A stretch of DNA of 27,883 bases from an uncultured Parabacteroides sp. (GTDB taxonomy: Bacteria > Bacteroidota > Bacteroidia > Bacteroidales > Tannerellaceae). Shown here in pieces: positions 7,907 through 16,059 of the stretch (the stretch's first letter is position 1; every line of letters begins with the position of its first letter). The stretch is from positions 1-27,883 of the forward strand of contig CALBYC010000114.1 in the NCBI GenBank assembly GCA_937890135.1, in the 5' to 3' direction. The notes beneath the pieces are model-generated. The model ran no database searches and was not told the origin of the DNA. It worked only from the letters and a program-made list of their open reading frames with translations. A program made the position numbers and the translations under genes.

Positions 7907-8116
7907 TTATTCTTGCAAACGTTCAAATAGATTTTTATGCTCATATTGCAAACGGTCTTCTGTCTTGGCACAATATATTTTCTTCCTCCGCAACGCTTTG
8001 TTCCCTTCAATATGAGTGTTGGGAAAGCGTCCGTCCTTTTTCAATAGCACCTTTATGCATAGTAATACTACACAAATTACAATTATTAAGACAGTAAGTA
8101 ATAACGTTTTTAGCAT
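7907..8116 (-). CDS. Small membrane protein with FPNTHI motif
   Basis: A 69-residue protein beginning MLKTLLLTVLIIVICVVLL, a single membrane helix, followed by a short basic tail with KDGRFPNTHIEGNKALRR and a C-terminal KTEDRLQYEHKNL. The start at 8116 was chosen over the longer frame to 8179 because that would cover the promoter-like box at 8137-8144. I recall similar FPNTHxGxNKAxR small proteins in other Bacteroidetes but know no function. It sits 33 bases upstream of the OmpH-like gene and is presumably co-transcribed, hinting at a role in the envelope. Confidence 0.75.
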   Translation of the reverse strand: MLKTLLLTVLIIVICVVLLCIKVLLKKDGRFPNTHIEGNKALRRKKIYCAKTEDRLQYEHKNLFERLQE

Positions 8117-8122
8117 TTTCTC

Positions 8123-8144
8123 TATATTTGTGAACGCAAATATA
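8123..8144. promoter_or_regulatory. Perfect palindrome formed by two opposed -7 boxes
   Basis: TATATTTG (8123-8130) and its exact reverse complement CAAATATA (8137-8144) are separated by six bases. The minus-strand copy matches TAnnTTTG and stands about 20 bases before the small membrane protein start. The plus-strand copy faces pepD, about 118 bases away. It could be a two-way promoter or an operator. Confidence 0.5.
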
Positions 8145-8247
8145 AGTGTTTCAGCGATTATAAAGTAGCTTTTTCGCATTTAATTCTACTTTTTTTCGAT
8201 TTTGACCAAAAAAATGGGATACATTAACGTTATTAAACTTGAACAAT

Positions 8248-9711
8248 ATGATGAAAATTACAGATTTGCAGCCTGCAATTGTTTGGAATTGTTTTTATGA
8301 AGTTACTCAAATTCCTCGTCCTTCCAAGAAAGAAGGCAAGATGATTGCTTTTTTAGAGAGTTTTGCTAAGAAACATGGTTTAGCTTATAAGAAAGACCAA
8401 GTCGGAAATATTTTGATTTCAAAGCCTGCCACGCCCGGAATGGAGAACCGCCAAACCGTGGTTTTGCAGTCGCATATGGACATGGTCTGTGAAAAGAACA
8501 ATGGCACCAAGCATGACTTTGAGAAAGATCCGATTGAAACCATTGTGGATGGTGAGTGGTTGCGTGCCAATGGTACGACGTTAGGTGCGGACAATGGCAT
8601 CGGTGTCGCAGCGGAGATGGCTTTGCTTGCTTCCGATGACATTGAGCATGGTCCGATAGAATGTTTGTTTACGGTTGATGAAGAGACGGGATTGACAGGT
8701 GCTAAGGCTTTGCAAGCCGGTTTTATGACCGGCAATATCTTGCTGAATTTGGATAGTGAAGACGAGGGTCAGATTTTTATGGGATGCGCCGGAGGAAAGG
8801 ACACGCAAGCTCTCTTCCATTATCAACCTCAAGAAGCATTGGCAGATCATCTTTATTTCCGCATCGACGTGAAAGGTTTGAATGGCGGTCATTCCGGAGG
8901 TGAAATTCATAAAGGTTTGGGCAATGCCAACAAGATTTTGTTCCGTTTCTTGTATATTTTGAAGAAGAAAGGATATGATTTTGTATTGGCTTCCGTGGAT
9001 GGGGGTAATTTGCGGAATGCGATTGCTCGCGAGGCGCATGCAGTGATAGGGTTGCGGCCAGAGGATAAAGAAAATGTCCGGATATTATTGAATCACTTTA
9101 CCGCTGATATTGAAAACGAACTAAAACATGTGGATAAAAATGTCCGTTTGGTGATGGAATCGGTAGACAAACCTGCATTTTATATTGACGATGCCACCGC
9201 TCGTAATATCATATTTGCCATGCAGGCATGTCCTCATGGAGTGATAGGTATGAGCCATGACATTGAAGGTTTGGTTGAGACTTCGACCAATTTGGCATCT
9301 ATCAAAATGAAAGAGAATAATACTGTACTTGTCGGAACAAGCCAGCGAAGCTCTGTAGAGTCTTGTAAAGAGATGATTGCCAATCAGGTCGCAGCTACAT
9401 TTTTGTTGGCAGGAGCTGAAGTGACGCAAGGTGACGGTTATCCAGGCTGGGAGCCTAATCCGGATTCTGAAATATTGAAGGTCGCTAAAGCCACTTACGA
9501 GAAACTTTTCCATAAAGAGCCGTTGATTATGGCTATCCATGCAGGATTGGAATGCGGTTTGTTCCGTGAGAAATATCCGCATTTGGATATGATATCGTTT
9601 GGCCCGACCCTGAGGGATGTCCATTCTCCCAATGAGCGCATCGAAATAAAGACTGTCGGCATGTGGTGGAACCACTTGTTAGAGTTATTAAAGAACATCC
9701 CTGTAAAATAA
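8248..9711 (+). CDS. pepD: Cytosol non-specific dipeptidase (M20 family)
   Basis: Zinc aminoacyl-dipeptidase that releases amino acids from dipeptides, including Xaa-His types, in the cytoplasm. The length is 487 residues from the ATG at 8248 (MMKITDLQPAIVWNCF). A TTG three codons earlier, or the ATG at 8251, is also possible. Peptidase M20C motifs are clear: IPRPSKKE near the start, VVLQSHMDMVCEKN (first metal ligands), LGADNGIGVA (bridging aspartate), DEETGLTGAK (general-base glutamates) and LDSED. The dimerisation domain contains GLNGGHSGGEIHKGLGNAN. Late HAGLECG and SFGPTLRDVHSPNE complete the active site. It is alone in its unit, with the terminator at 9733-9775 just downstream. Confidence 0.97.
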   Translation: MMKITDLQPAIVWNCFYEVTQIPRPSKKEGKMIAFLESFAKKHGLAYKKDQVGNILISKPATPGMENRQTVVLQSHMDMVCEKNNGTKHDFEKDPIETIVDGEWLRANGTTLGADNGIGVAAEMALLASDDIEHGPIECLFTVDEETGLTGAKALQAGFMTGNILLNLDSEDEGQIFMGCAGGKDTQALFHYQPQEALADHLYFRIDVKGLNGGHSGGEIHKGLGNANKILFRFLYILKKKGYDFVLASVDGGNLRNAIAREAHAVIGLRPEDKENVRILLNHFTADIENELKHVDKNVRLVMESVDKPAFYIDDATARNIIFAMQACPHGVIGMSHDIEGLVETSTNLASIKMKENNTVLVGTSQRSSVESCKEMIANQVAATFLLAGAEVTQGDGYPGWEPNPDSEILKVAKATYEKLFHKEPLIMAIHAGLECGLFREKYPHLDMISFGPTLRDVHSPNERIEIKTVGMWWNHLLELLKNIPVK

Positions 9712-9732
9712 AATAGCTGTTGTTTCGTTATA

Positions 9733-9775
9733 AAGGAGGGACTGTGCGATAAAAAGTCAACAGTTCCTCTTTTTT
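9733..9775 (+). terminator. Intrinsic terminator after pepD
   Basis: AAGGAGGGACTGT (9733-9745) pairs with ACAGTTCCTCTTT (9760-9772) over 13 positions with two G-U pairs. A T-run continues to 9775. Confidence 0.88.
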
Positions 9776-9801
9776 ATGTTATTGTTTACGATTTTTTATG
9801 C

Positions 9802-9809
9802 TACTTTTG
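9802..9809 (+). promoter_or_regulatory. Candidate promoter -7 box for the lipoprotein-endonuclease-folK operon
   Basis: TACTTTTG fits TAnnTTTG about 46 bases before the ATG at 9856. TTG at 9782-9784 could be the -33 element, but its 17-base spacing is short for this class. Confidence 0.45.
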
Positions 9810-9855
9810 CAAATGGAAAAGTGTATAGGATAATCTTGACTGCAATTTATATATA

Positions 9856-11355
9856 ATGAAACATCTGTGGGTATATTTCTTATGGTTAATATGGATAGTT
9901 CCATCTTTATTTGTCGCTTGTGACGGTTGGGATGAACATTATTCGACTGACCCTAATCTGCGGCTGACATTTTCAAAAGATACTCTTTCTTTCGATACCG
10001 TATTTACTACGATAGGATCGGCTACGAAGAAATTCATGATTTATAATAAGAACAAAGAATCCATGAATATTCAGTCCATCATGTTGGCGAGTGGGGGCGA
10101 GTCTGGCTTTCGTTTGAACGTTGATGGGCGAAAAGGGGACTATTTTGACAATATTGGCATTTTGGGAGAGGACAGCATGTTTGTCTTTGTCGAGGTCACA
10201 GTGGATCCGTTGGCTTCCAATCAGCCGCTATTGGTCCAGGATTCTGTCGTGTTCATGACAAATGCAGGCAAGCAGTCTGTATTATTGGAAGCTTACGGGC
10301 AAAATGTCCATATATATAAAGGGGGCTGGGACATAACACATGACACGACGTGGACGGCCGATTTGCCCCATTTGGTTTATGACAGCATTCGGGTTGCTTC
10401 GGGTGTCACCTTGACCATTGATTCAGGAACTACGCTCTATATGCATGACAAGGCAAATCTTATTGTTTCGGGAACTTTGCGTTCCTGCGGGACATTGAAG
10501 AAGCCCGTGACTATCCGTGGGGACCGTTTGGACTTCGTGTTGGAAAACGTCTTGCCTTATGACCGCACCCCAGGCCAATGGGGTGGGATTTTCTTTACGT
10601 CGGAGAGTAAAGGTAGCGTGCTGGATTATACGATAGTGCGGAATGCCACGACTGGAATCACGATTGAAGCGGATGCGCCTGATGAAGAGAAGTTGACAGT
10701 CCGTGATTGCCAGTTTACCAATATGAAAGAGAATGTTTTTACTTCTGTGAACAGCAAAGTGAACATCGTGAATACTGAAATTAGCAATGGGGGAGGGGCT
10801 GTCGTTACTTTGGCTGGGGGTGAATACCAGTTCATTCATTGTACGTTGGTCAATTATATGCGATTGATAAAAAGGGATGCTGCTTGCTTGGCTTTGGCCA
10901 ATGTCTATCCATTGGCGAGCGGTGATTTGAAAAGCACTCCTCTTAAGGTTCGTTTTGACAACTGCATCATTGATGGCAGTTACGGAGCGGGGAATAGTAA
11001 CGGAGGAGGGGAAGTAGCCGTTTCGTTTACCGATGAGGCTGCGGCTGACTATTTCTTCAACCATTGCGTGATTGCTACCACTGCCGGCAGTGCGGAACAT
11101 TTCAATGAAACATTATTTGTGACCGACAGCGAACAGCCTGTGTATCGGAAATTGGGAGGTGAAGTTAATTGTTATCAATTCGACTTTAGGCCGGATACGG
11201 CATCGTCTTTAGGTGTCGGAAGTGCAGATCCCGCGGTGGCGGCAAAATATCCCCATGACCGTCTTGGGGTAAGCCGTATCGAGGGAAGTACTGCTCCTTC
11301 AATCGGTGCGTACGAATATGTGGATAAAGAAAAAAAAGAACAACTAAAAGAGTGA
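9856..11355 (+). CDS. Lipoprotein with predicted beta-helix domain
   Basis: A 499-residue exported protein. The signal peptide ends in the lipobox LFVAC with cysteine 22, so it is membrane-anchored. Residues about 35-150 look like an immunoglobulin-like domain (TLSFDTVFTTIGSATKKFMI). From about 165 onward the sequence has the repeated short strands of a right-handed beta-helix: ASGVTLTIDSGTTLYMH, LIVSGTLRSCGT, GSVLDYTIVRNATTGI and VRDCQFTNMKENVF. It ends GVSRIEGSTAPSIGAYEY, a pattern seen in choice-of-anchor Q-type beta-helix proteins. It is first of a three-gene operon, with the next gene starting eight bases on. No catalytic site is recognised; surface carbohydrate binding is a guess. Confidence 0.8.
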   Translation: MKHLWVYFLWLIWIVPSLFVACDGWDEHYSTDPNLRLTFSKDTLSFDTVFTTIGSATKKFMIYNKNKESMNIQSIMLASGGESGFRLNVDGRKGDYFDNIGILGEDSMFVFVEVTVDPLASNQPLLVQDSVVFMTNAGKQSVLLEAYGQNVHIYKGGWDITHDTTWTADLPHLVYDSIRVASGVTLTIDSGTTLYMHDKANLIVSGTLRSCGTLKKPVTIRGDRLDFVLENVLPYDRTPGQWGGIFFTSESKGSVLDYTIVRNATTGITIEADAPDEEKLTVRDCQFTNMKENVFTSVNSKVNIVNTEISNGGGAVVTLAGGEYQFIHCTLVNYMRLIKRDAACLALANVYPLASGDLKSTPLKVRFDNCIIDGSYGAGNSNGGGEVAVSFTDEAAADYFFNHCVIATTAGSAEHFNETLFVTDSEQPVYRKLGGEVNCYQFDFRPDTASSLGVGSADPAVAAKYPHDRLGVSRIEGSTAPSIGAYEYVDKEKKEQLKE

Positions 11356-11362
11356 TTCGGAC

Positions 11363-12388
11363 ATGTCAAGGATGGGGTGTTTATTATGGTGTTGCCTTTT
11401 GCTTCCAAGTCTTTTGTTGGCGCAGGTGGATTCGACTTTTTTCTCCGTGATGAGTTACAATGTCGAAAACTGCTTTGATACCACGGATAATCCGGGAATA
11501 AACGACGAAGAGTATTTGCCGGAGAGTGACAGGCACTGGACAGGAAAAAGATACGACATAAAACTGCAACATCTCTCGCAGGTTATCATTTCTGCCGGTG
11601 AATGGGGGCAATTGGCATTGGTGGGATTGTGTGAGGTGGAGAACGATACCGTGATGAAACACCTTCTGGGCAGGACCGCATTACGCCAATTGGGTTATCG
11701 CTATTGCATGACGCACGGGCAAGACAAAAGGGGAATCAACGTGGCATTGTTATATCAGCGGGATAAGTTCAGGTTAGTGGGTTCGGAAGAAATCCAAATA
11801 AAGTTGCCAATGGGGGAACGTCCGACTCGTAATATCTTGCATGTATGGGGAGAGGTGGAATCTTCAGACACATTGGATGTGTTCGTGTGCCATATGCCGT
11901 CCAGGTCGGGGGGGGAGCTGGAAACCCGTCCGAAGCGATTGGCGGCGGCCAAAAGGCTTAACCATGTTTTGGATTCATTGAGGGACTTGCGTCGCACGTC
12001 CCATTTTATGATTATGGGGGACTTCAACGATGCCCCTACGGACAAGAGCTTGTCTGAAGTCTTGCAGGCGGATGCCTGTCCGGATGCTTCGGCAATAGAC
12101 GAGGAACATCTGTACAACCTGTTTTATTTTGCGGAAGGTTCACATAAATATCGCGGGGAATGGAACCAACTTGACCATTTGATCGTGAATGGGCGTATGC
12201 TTGACCCTAAAAACTCTTTCCACCTGTTGCAAGGAAGTGCAAGGGTCTATAAAAAATCTTTTTTGCTGACGGAGGACAAAACGGGTGGGGATAAACGTCC
12301 GTTCCGAACCTATTTGGGTCCCAAATATGAAGGAGGGTATAGCGATCATTTGCCTTTGATTGCAACATTCGTGTTACAAATAAAATAA
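11363..12388 (+). CDS. Secreted endonuclease/exonuclease/phosphatase-family protein
   Basis: A 341-residue protein with a signal peptide (about residues 1-20, ending LLLAQ) and no lipobox, so it is likely periplasmic or secreted. The DNase I/EEP fold motifs are intact in order: VMSYNVENCFD (residue 33 is the metal-site asparagine), LCEVEN (catalytic glutamate), DKRGINVALLY, VCHMPSRSGG, MGDFND (aspartate and asparagine), NQLDHLIVNG and GYSDHLPLIA (final catalytic Asp-His). These metal-dependent enzymes cut phosphodiester bonds in DNA, lipids or inositol phosphates; the substrate cannot be told here. It lies between the beta-helix lipoprotein and the FolK-like gene with gaps of 7 and 15 bases. 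Confidence 0.92.
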   Translation: MSRMGCLLWCCLLLPSLLLAQVDSTFFSVMSYNVENCFDTTDNPGINDEEYLPESDRHWTGKRYDIKLQHLSQVIISAGEWGQLALVGLCEVENDTVMKHLLGRTALRQLGYRYCMTHGQDKRGINVALLYQRDKFRLVGSEEIQIKLPMGERPTRNILHVWGEVESSDTLDVFVCHMPSRSGGELETRPKRLAAAKRLNHVLDSLRDLRRTSHFMIMGDFNDAPTDKSLSEVLQADACPDASAIDEEHLYNLFYFAEGSHKYRGEWNQLDHLIVNGRMLDPKNSFHLLQGSARVYKKSFLLTEDKTGGDKRPFRTYLGPKYEGGYSDHLPLIATFVLQIK

Positions 12389-12403
12389 AGAGGATGGTAG
12401 TTT

Positions 12404-12787
12404 ATGAATGTAATCATTGTCGCTTTAGGTTCGAATGAATTACCGGAATGGCACATGGAGCAAGCCACGGCGGAATTGAACAACCTCTTTGCTTCTGCAC
12501 GTTGGTCGCCGTCTATTTATACCGAACCGATATCCTGCCGTCGTCCTGCCCCTTTTCTTAACCGGGTCGCGATTGCTGAAACAACCTTGGGAGTGGACGG
12601 GTTGCTTGAGCGATTCAAAACATTGGAAAGAAAATGCGGACGTTTGTCCGACAGCAAACAGACCGGAATCATCCCTATTGACATCGACCTTGTCCAATGG
12701 AACCAGTTGTTGCTGAAACCGGACGACTATGGCAGAAAATATGTGCAAGATGCCCTCCGCTGGTTGGAGGTATCCCGAGAAAAATAG
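12404..12787 (+). CDS. Short FolK-like protein (HPPK family)
   Basis: A 127-residue protein resembling 6-hydroxymethyl-7,8-dihydropterin pyrophosphokinase of folate synthesis. It has the opening VALGSNELPEWHMEQA, then SIYTEPI...PAPFLNRVA, then LLERFKTLERKCGR, and ends with IPIDIDLVQWN, where D93 and D95 match the two magnesium-binding aspartates. It is shorter than the usual roughly 160 residues. The arginine normally just before the DxD motif (PRTLDLD in E. coli) is replaced, and the ATP-loop arginine segment is reduced. It may be an active divergent form or an HPPK-like protein with another role. It closes the plus-strand operon and converges with the GT2 gene 22 bases away. Confidence 0.75.
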   Translation: MNVIIVALGSNELPEWHMEQATAELNNLFASARWSPSIYTEPISCRRPAPFLNRVAIAETTLGVDGLLERFKTLERKCGRLSDSKQTGIIPIDIDLVQWNQLLLKPDDYGRKYVQDALRWLEVSREK

Positions 12788-12809
12788 TGGCGAGCTCTTT
12801 GGGAAAAGG

Positions 12810-13727
12810 TTACCACTGTCCGGAAGAATGATTTCCACGATTTTCCCTTTTCCCTGCGGCCAAAATCCTGCATAAATAACCCAGTTTGTAAAATGCGAAG
12901 CAGTGAAGGCTGGGATGTCTGCCCGTCAAGTTATGATGCAGAAAAGGCCTTGACAGTCGAAAGACCAATCCGACAAGACCGGTCAGGCGATACTTCTCGA
13001 TTTTCCCTTGCCATGCGAGCAGACGGATGCATGGACGCATCCGTTCCATGTGTGGTACGATATTACGGATGGATTCCTCGATTTTGCAAAGATAGGCTTC
13101 TGCATTTTCTGTGGACAAGTGGAAAACAGGATTATCGATATGGATTATTGGGACATGTTTCTCCTTTAGTTCCATGCCGAAACAGGCATCTTCATACCCG
13201 AAATGCATCTTCTCATTGAATGATACCTTTTGAAATATCTCTTTGTCGGCCAAGAAGCACATGCTGATAAATCGGCCATAAGGATCATTGTTCCTGGCGT
13301 TAAAGTCCTTTTCCTCTACTTCGATTCCATATTTTAGCCGTAGCGGGCATACGCCGGTGTTGATTCCACGTTTGTAAATAAACCCGCCGCAGACGACACT
13401 TCCCGCTTGTGCGGATTTTGCATATTTCTCGATGAAGGAATCACCGGCAGGAAAGGTGTCAGCATCCATAAGCAAGCAGAAACGGTAACGGGCTAAAGAA
13501 ACCAGTAAATTGCGAATGCGCGCGGGTCCGATGTTTTCTTGCAATTGGACATACCGGCAATGATCGATTTCCCCGATTCCGGCATTGATTTTGCGATATG
13601 GAAGCGTGGAACCATCATCGGCTACGATGATTTCAAAAGGATATTTCCCCGCCGTGGCCTGTCGGCGTAACTCTTCTACCAGTGGACGGCAATTGAAGTT
13701 GTATGTCGGTATCAGGATGGATATCAT
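12810..13727 (-). CDS. Family 2 glycosyltransferase
   Basis: A 305-residue GT-A fold enzyme. MISILIPTYNF opens the nucleotide-binding domain, EIIVADDGS is the canonical second strand, and MDADTF is the DxD metal/nucleotide site (about residues 92-97). FGYEDACFGMELK supplies the acidic residue typical of the catalytic base. No membrane helix is obvious apart from a mildly hydrophobic stretch near residue 250, so it likely works at the inner face of the inner membrane. It is the last gene of the seven-gene minus-strand run and shares an ATGA stop/start with the upstream GT4 gene. The transferred sugar is unknown. Confidence 0.93.
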   Translation of the reverse strand: MISILIPTYNFNCRPLVEELRRQATAGKYPFEIIVADDGSTLPYRKINAGIGEIDHCRYVQLQENIGPARIRNLLVSLARYRFCLLMDADTFPAGDSFIEKYAKSAQAGSVVCGGFIYKRGINTGVCPLRLKYGIEVEEKDFNARNNDPYGRFISMCFLADKEIFQKVSFNEKMHFGYEDACFGMELKEKHVPIIHIDNPVFHLSTENAEAYLCKIEESIRNIVPHMERMRPCIRLLAWQGKIEKYRLTGLVGLVFRLSRPFLHHNLTGRHPSLHCFAFYKLGYLCRILAAGKRENRGNHSSGQW

Positions 13728-14977
13728 GACGGCATGTTGTTGCTATATCGGTTGAACAGCTGGATAAATTGGAGTGCTTGCCCTTTTCTTGAATAGGGCT
13801 CGATAGCATCGGTGCGGACGGGTGAGGACGTGTATCCGTATTCTTTCCATTGTTGGATGGCTGCACCCAAAAACGCGCAGACTTCATCGACGTTGCTTGC
13901 CGCAATGCCGGCTTGCGTTTTGCGCAAGGTCTTTTCCAAAACGCCCTCGTCATTGCGAATGCACAAAATGGGCTTTCTTACAGCCATGGATTCGAACAGC
14001 TTGGTTGTCATCACTCCTTTGGGACCGTCTCCGGTGGATTTGTTAGTCAGAATCAGCAGGACTGAACTGCAATTCAGCAAGTGGGGTATTGCTGAAGCCG
14101 GCACAAACCCTTTCATGTCCATATATTCCCTTACCCCATACTTGTTCGCTTCGGAATCGATTAAGCTCCAGGAGACGGGATCTACATACCAATGTACTCG
14201 ACAGAAATCGGGGCTGATGACTCCTTGCGACGCCAGTTCTCTCAATCCTTGGAAAAGAAGGGTGGGGTCGCGCATCGCAAGGCTCAGAATCCTTCCGGTA
14301 TAAATGATGATGAATTTTCCGGTTTGTATCTTTTCCGGATAAAACAGCTCGGGGTCATAGCCATTATATATTAAATAGACATTGGGGTTGAACTGCTTCA
14401 GCCATTCCTGATGCCATTCGGATATAGTCGTTACACATGCCGCTTTCTTCAGGATACGGTTTCGGATGCTTAAGCTTTTCTTACGGAAACGATTGACAAT
14501 CCATTTTTTCACAAAGGGAATGTCTGGAATGGGATGGCTGATGAATTCATCTCCGGCATATTGTTCGATAATGTCCCTCAAATCCGCGATAAACGGAATT
14601 TTGTATTGTTCTGCCAACTGTTCTGTTGCCGGAAGGGGAAAGGTCCTGTAAGAGCTGCATAGAATTAAATCAAACTTTTGCTCGTGAAGGATGCTTTCTG
14701 CTTCTTTTTTGATTTTATAGTCCTTGTAATCAAAAAAAAGAGACAAGGCTTGTAGGCCTATCCATTGCAGCTTGCGGCCGAAAGAGCTTTTCAGCGGGTA
14801 GAAATTGACTTCGTGGACTTCACAAATGTTCTCCAGCAACTGGAAATTGCAGGAGTCGACTTTTTCAGTCACAACCACCGGACGCCAATCGGATTGGGCC
14901 AGATACTTGCATAAATAGCCCATTCTTGGACCGAATGCGGGGGGAAACAAATCGCACAATATCAATACCTTCTTCAT
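13724..14977 (-). CDS. Family 4 glycosyltransferase
   Basis: A 417-residue GT-B fold enzyme from the start at 14977 (MKKVLILCDLFPPAFGPRMG); the longer frame to 15058 only adds sequence overlapping wecB. The N-terminal domain begins with the glycine-rich FGPRMGYLCKYLAQ. The C-terminal domain has IIYTGRILSLAMRD and the donor-binding region GPKGVMTTKLFESMAVRKPI, where the EX7E-like motif is partly kept. It overlaps wecB by ATGA at 14974-14977 and the GT2 gene by ATGA at 13724-13727, which implies translational coupling. It probably uses a nucleotide sugar related to the WecB product, by context only. Confidence 0.92.
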   Translation of the reverse strand: MKKVLILCDLFPPAFGPRMGYLCKYLAQSDWRPVVVTEKVDSCNFQLLENICEVHEVNFYPLKSSFGRKLQWIGLQALSLFFDYKDYKIKKEAESILHEQKFDLILCSSYRTFPLPATEQLAEQYKIPFIADLRDIIEQYAGDEFISHPIPDIPFVKKWIVNRFRKKSLSIRNRILKKAACVTTISEWHQEWLKQFNPNVYLIYNGYDPELFYPEKIQTGKFIIIYTGRILSLAMRDPTLLFQGLRELASQGVISPDFCRVHWYVDPVSWSLIDSEANKYGVREYMDMKGFVPASAIPHLLNCSSVLLILTNKSTGDGPKGVMTTKLFESMAVRKPILCIRNDEGVLEKTLRKTQAGIAASNVDEVCAFLGAAIQQWKEYGYTSSPVRTDAIEPYSRKGQALQFIQLFNRYSNNMPS

Positions 14978-16059
14978 AACAAGTCTATTATTCTTTGAGC
15001 CGTGTCCCCATCTCCGTATTCCTGTATTTCTTTCCGTTCCATTGACGTGGAGAGGCATTTGATGATGTTTTCGGCATGGAATCCTGCCAACTGATTCCAG
15101 CCGGATTCGACAGTTTCAGTCCATTCCGTCTCTTCCCTGAGTGTGATGCAAGGCGTTTTATGGAAATAAGCCTCTTTTTGTACGCCGCCGGAGTCGGTCA
15201 GGATAGTTTGCGCATTGCGTTCCAACATGACCATGTCCAAAAAACCTAAAGGTTCTGTGAATCGGATGTTGGGCAATTGTTGCAATGCGGTTAGCAAATT
15301 GTATTTCTCCAAATAGATCCTCGTGCGCGGATGCAACGGAATTACTATTTTTTCCCCTTGTTCTGCTATTTCCGCCAATGCTTGCGCTATTTGGCAAAGC
15401 CTATTCTGGTCATCTGTGTTTTCTGCGCGATGGACAGTACACAGAAGAAACCTTTTAGGGGAAAGCTCCAATGTTTGCAGGATGGTAGATTGCCGATCGG
15501 CCACCTTGCCGAAAAGAAGAGCCGCGTCGTACATGATATCACCGACATGATATACGCCTTCCGTGATATTTTCCCGCCTGAGGTTATGGACGGCCGTTTG
15601 CGTCGGGCAACATAACAGGGAAGACATGTGGTCGGTCAGGATGCGGTTGGTTTCTTCGGGCATGGCTTTATTGAAACTTCTCAGCCCGGCTTCCACATGG
15701 ACAACCGGAACATGCAGCTTGCTTGCCGCCAAAGCCCCTGCTAAAGTGGAGTTCGTGTCGCCGTACACCAACACATAGTCCGGCCGGTTGCTTATTAATA
15801 TTTTTTCTATGTCAATCAGCATTTGTCCGGTCATGGCTCCATGAGTATGATTCCCGCAATGCAACTGCCAGGTAGGCTTTAATATGCCCATTTCTTTGAA
15901 AAATACTCGACTCATGTTTTCATCGTAGTGTTGTCCCGTATGAATCAGCCTTTCTTCAAAGCAAAGTCCTTGTTTGTTGCGCATGGAAATGGCACGGCTG
16001 AGCATTGCCGCCTTGACGAACTGGGGACGTGCTCCCACTATCGTTATAATTCGTTTCAT
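14974..16059 (-). CDS. wecB: Non-hydrolysing UDP-N-acetylglucosamine 2-epimerase
   Basis: Interconverts UDP-GlcNAc and UDP-ManNAc in the cytoplasm, feeding surface polysaccharide synthesis. At 361 residues it is close to the usual 370-380. Family motifs are all present: VGARPQFVKAAML at the start, HTGQHYDENMS, YGDTNSTLAG, HVEAGLRSFN, CTVHRAENTD, and ILTDSGGVQKEAYF with REETEWTETV. The conserved acidic and histidine residues of the catalytic site look intact. It overlaps both neighbours by ATGA, inside the glycan operon. A close relative acting on a modified UDP-GlcNAc (as in UDP-GlcNAc3NAcA epimerases) cannot be ruled out. Confidence 0.95.
   Translation of the reverse strand: MKRIITIVGARPQFVKAAMLSRAISMRNKQGLCFEERLIHTGQHYDENMSRVFFKEMGILKPTWQLHCGNHTHGAMTGQMLIDIEKILISNRPDYVLVYGDTNSTLAGALAASKLHVPVVHVEAGLRSFNKAMPEETNRILTDHMSSLLCCPTQTAVHNLRRENITEGVYHVGDIMYDAALLFGKVADRQSTILQTLELSPKRFLLCTVHRAENTDDQNRLCQIAQALAEIAEQGEKIVIPLHPRTRIYLEKYNLLTALQQLPNIRFTEPLGFLDMVMLERNAQTILTDSGGVQKEAYFHKTPCITLREETEWTETVESGWNQLAGFHAENIIKCLSTSMERKEIQEYGDGDTAQRIIDLL

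Noticed and set aside
12786..12820. AGTGG/CCACT pair between the converging folK-like and GT2 genes as a shared terminator
   Set aside because: A five-pair stem with a long loop and no T-run on either strand is too weak.
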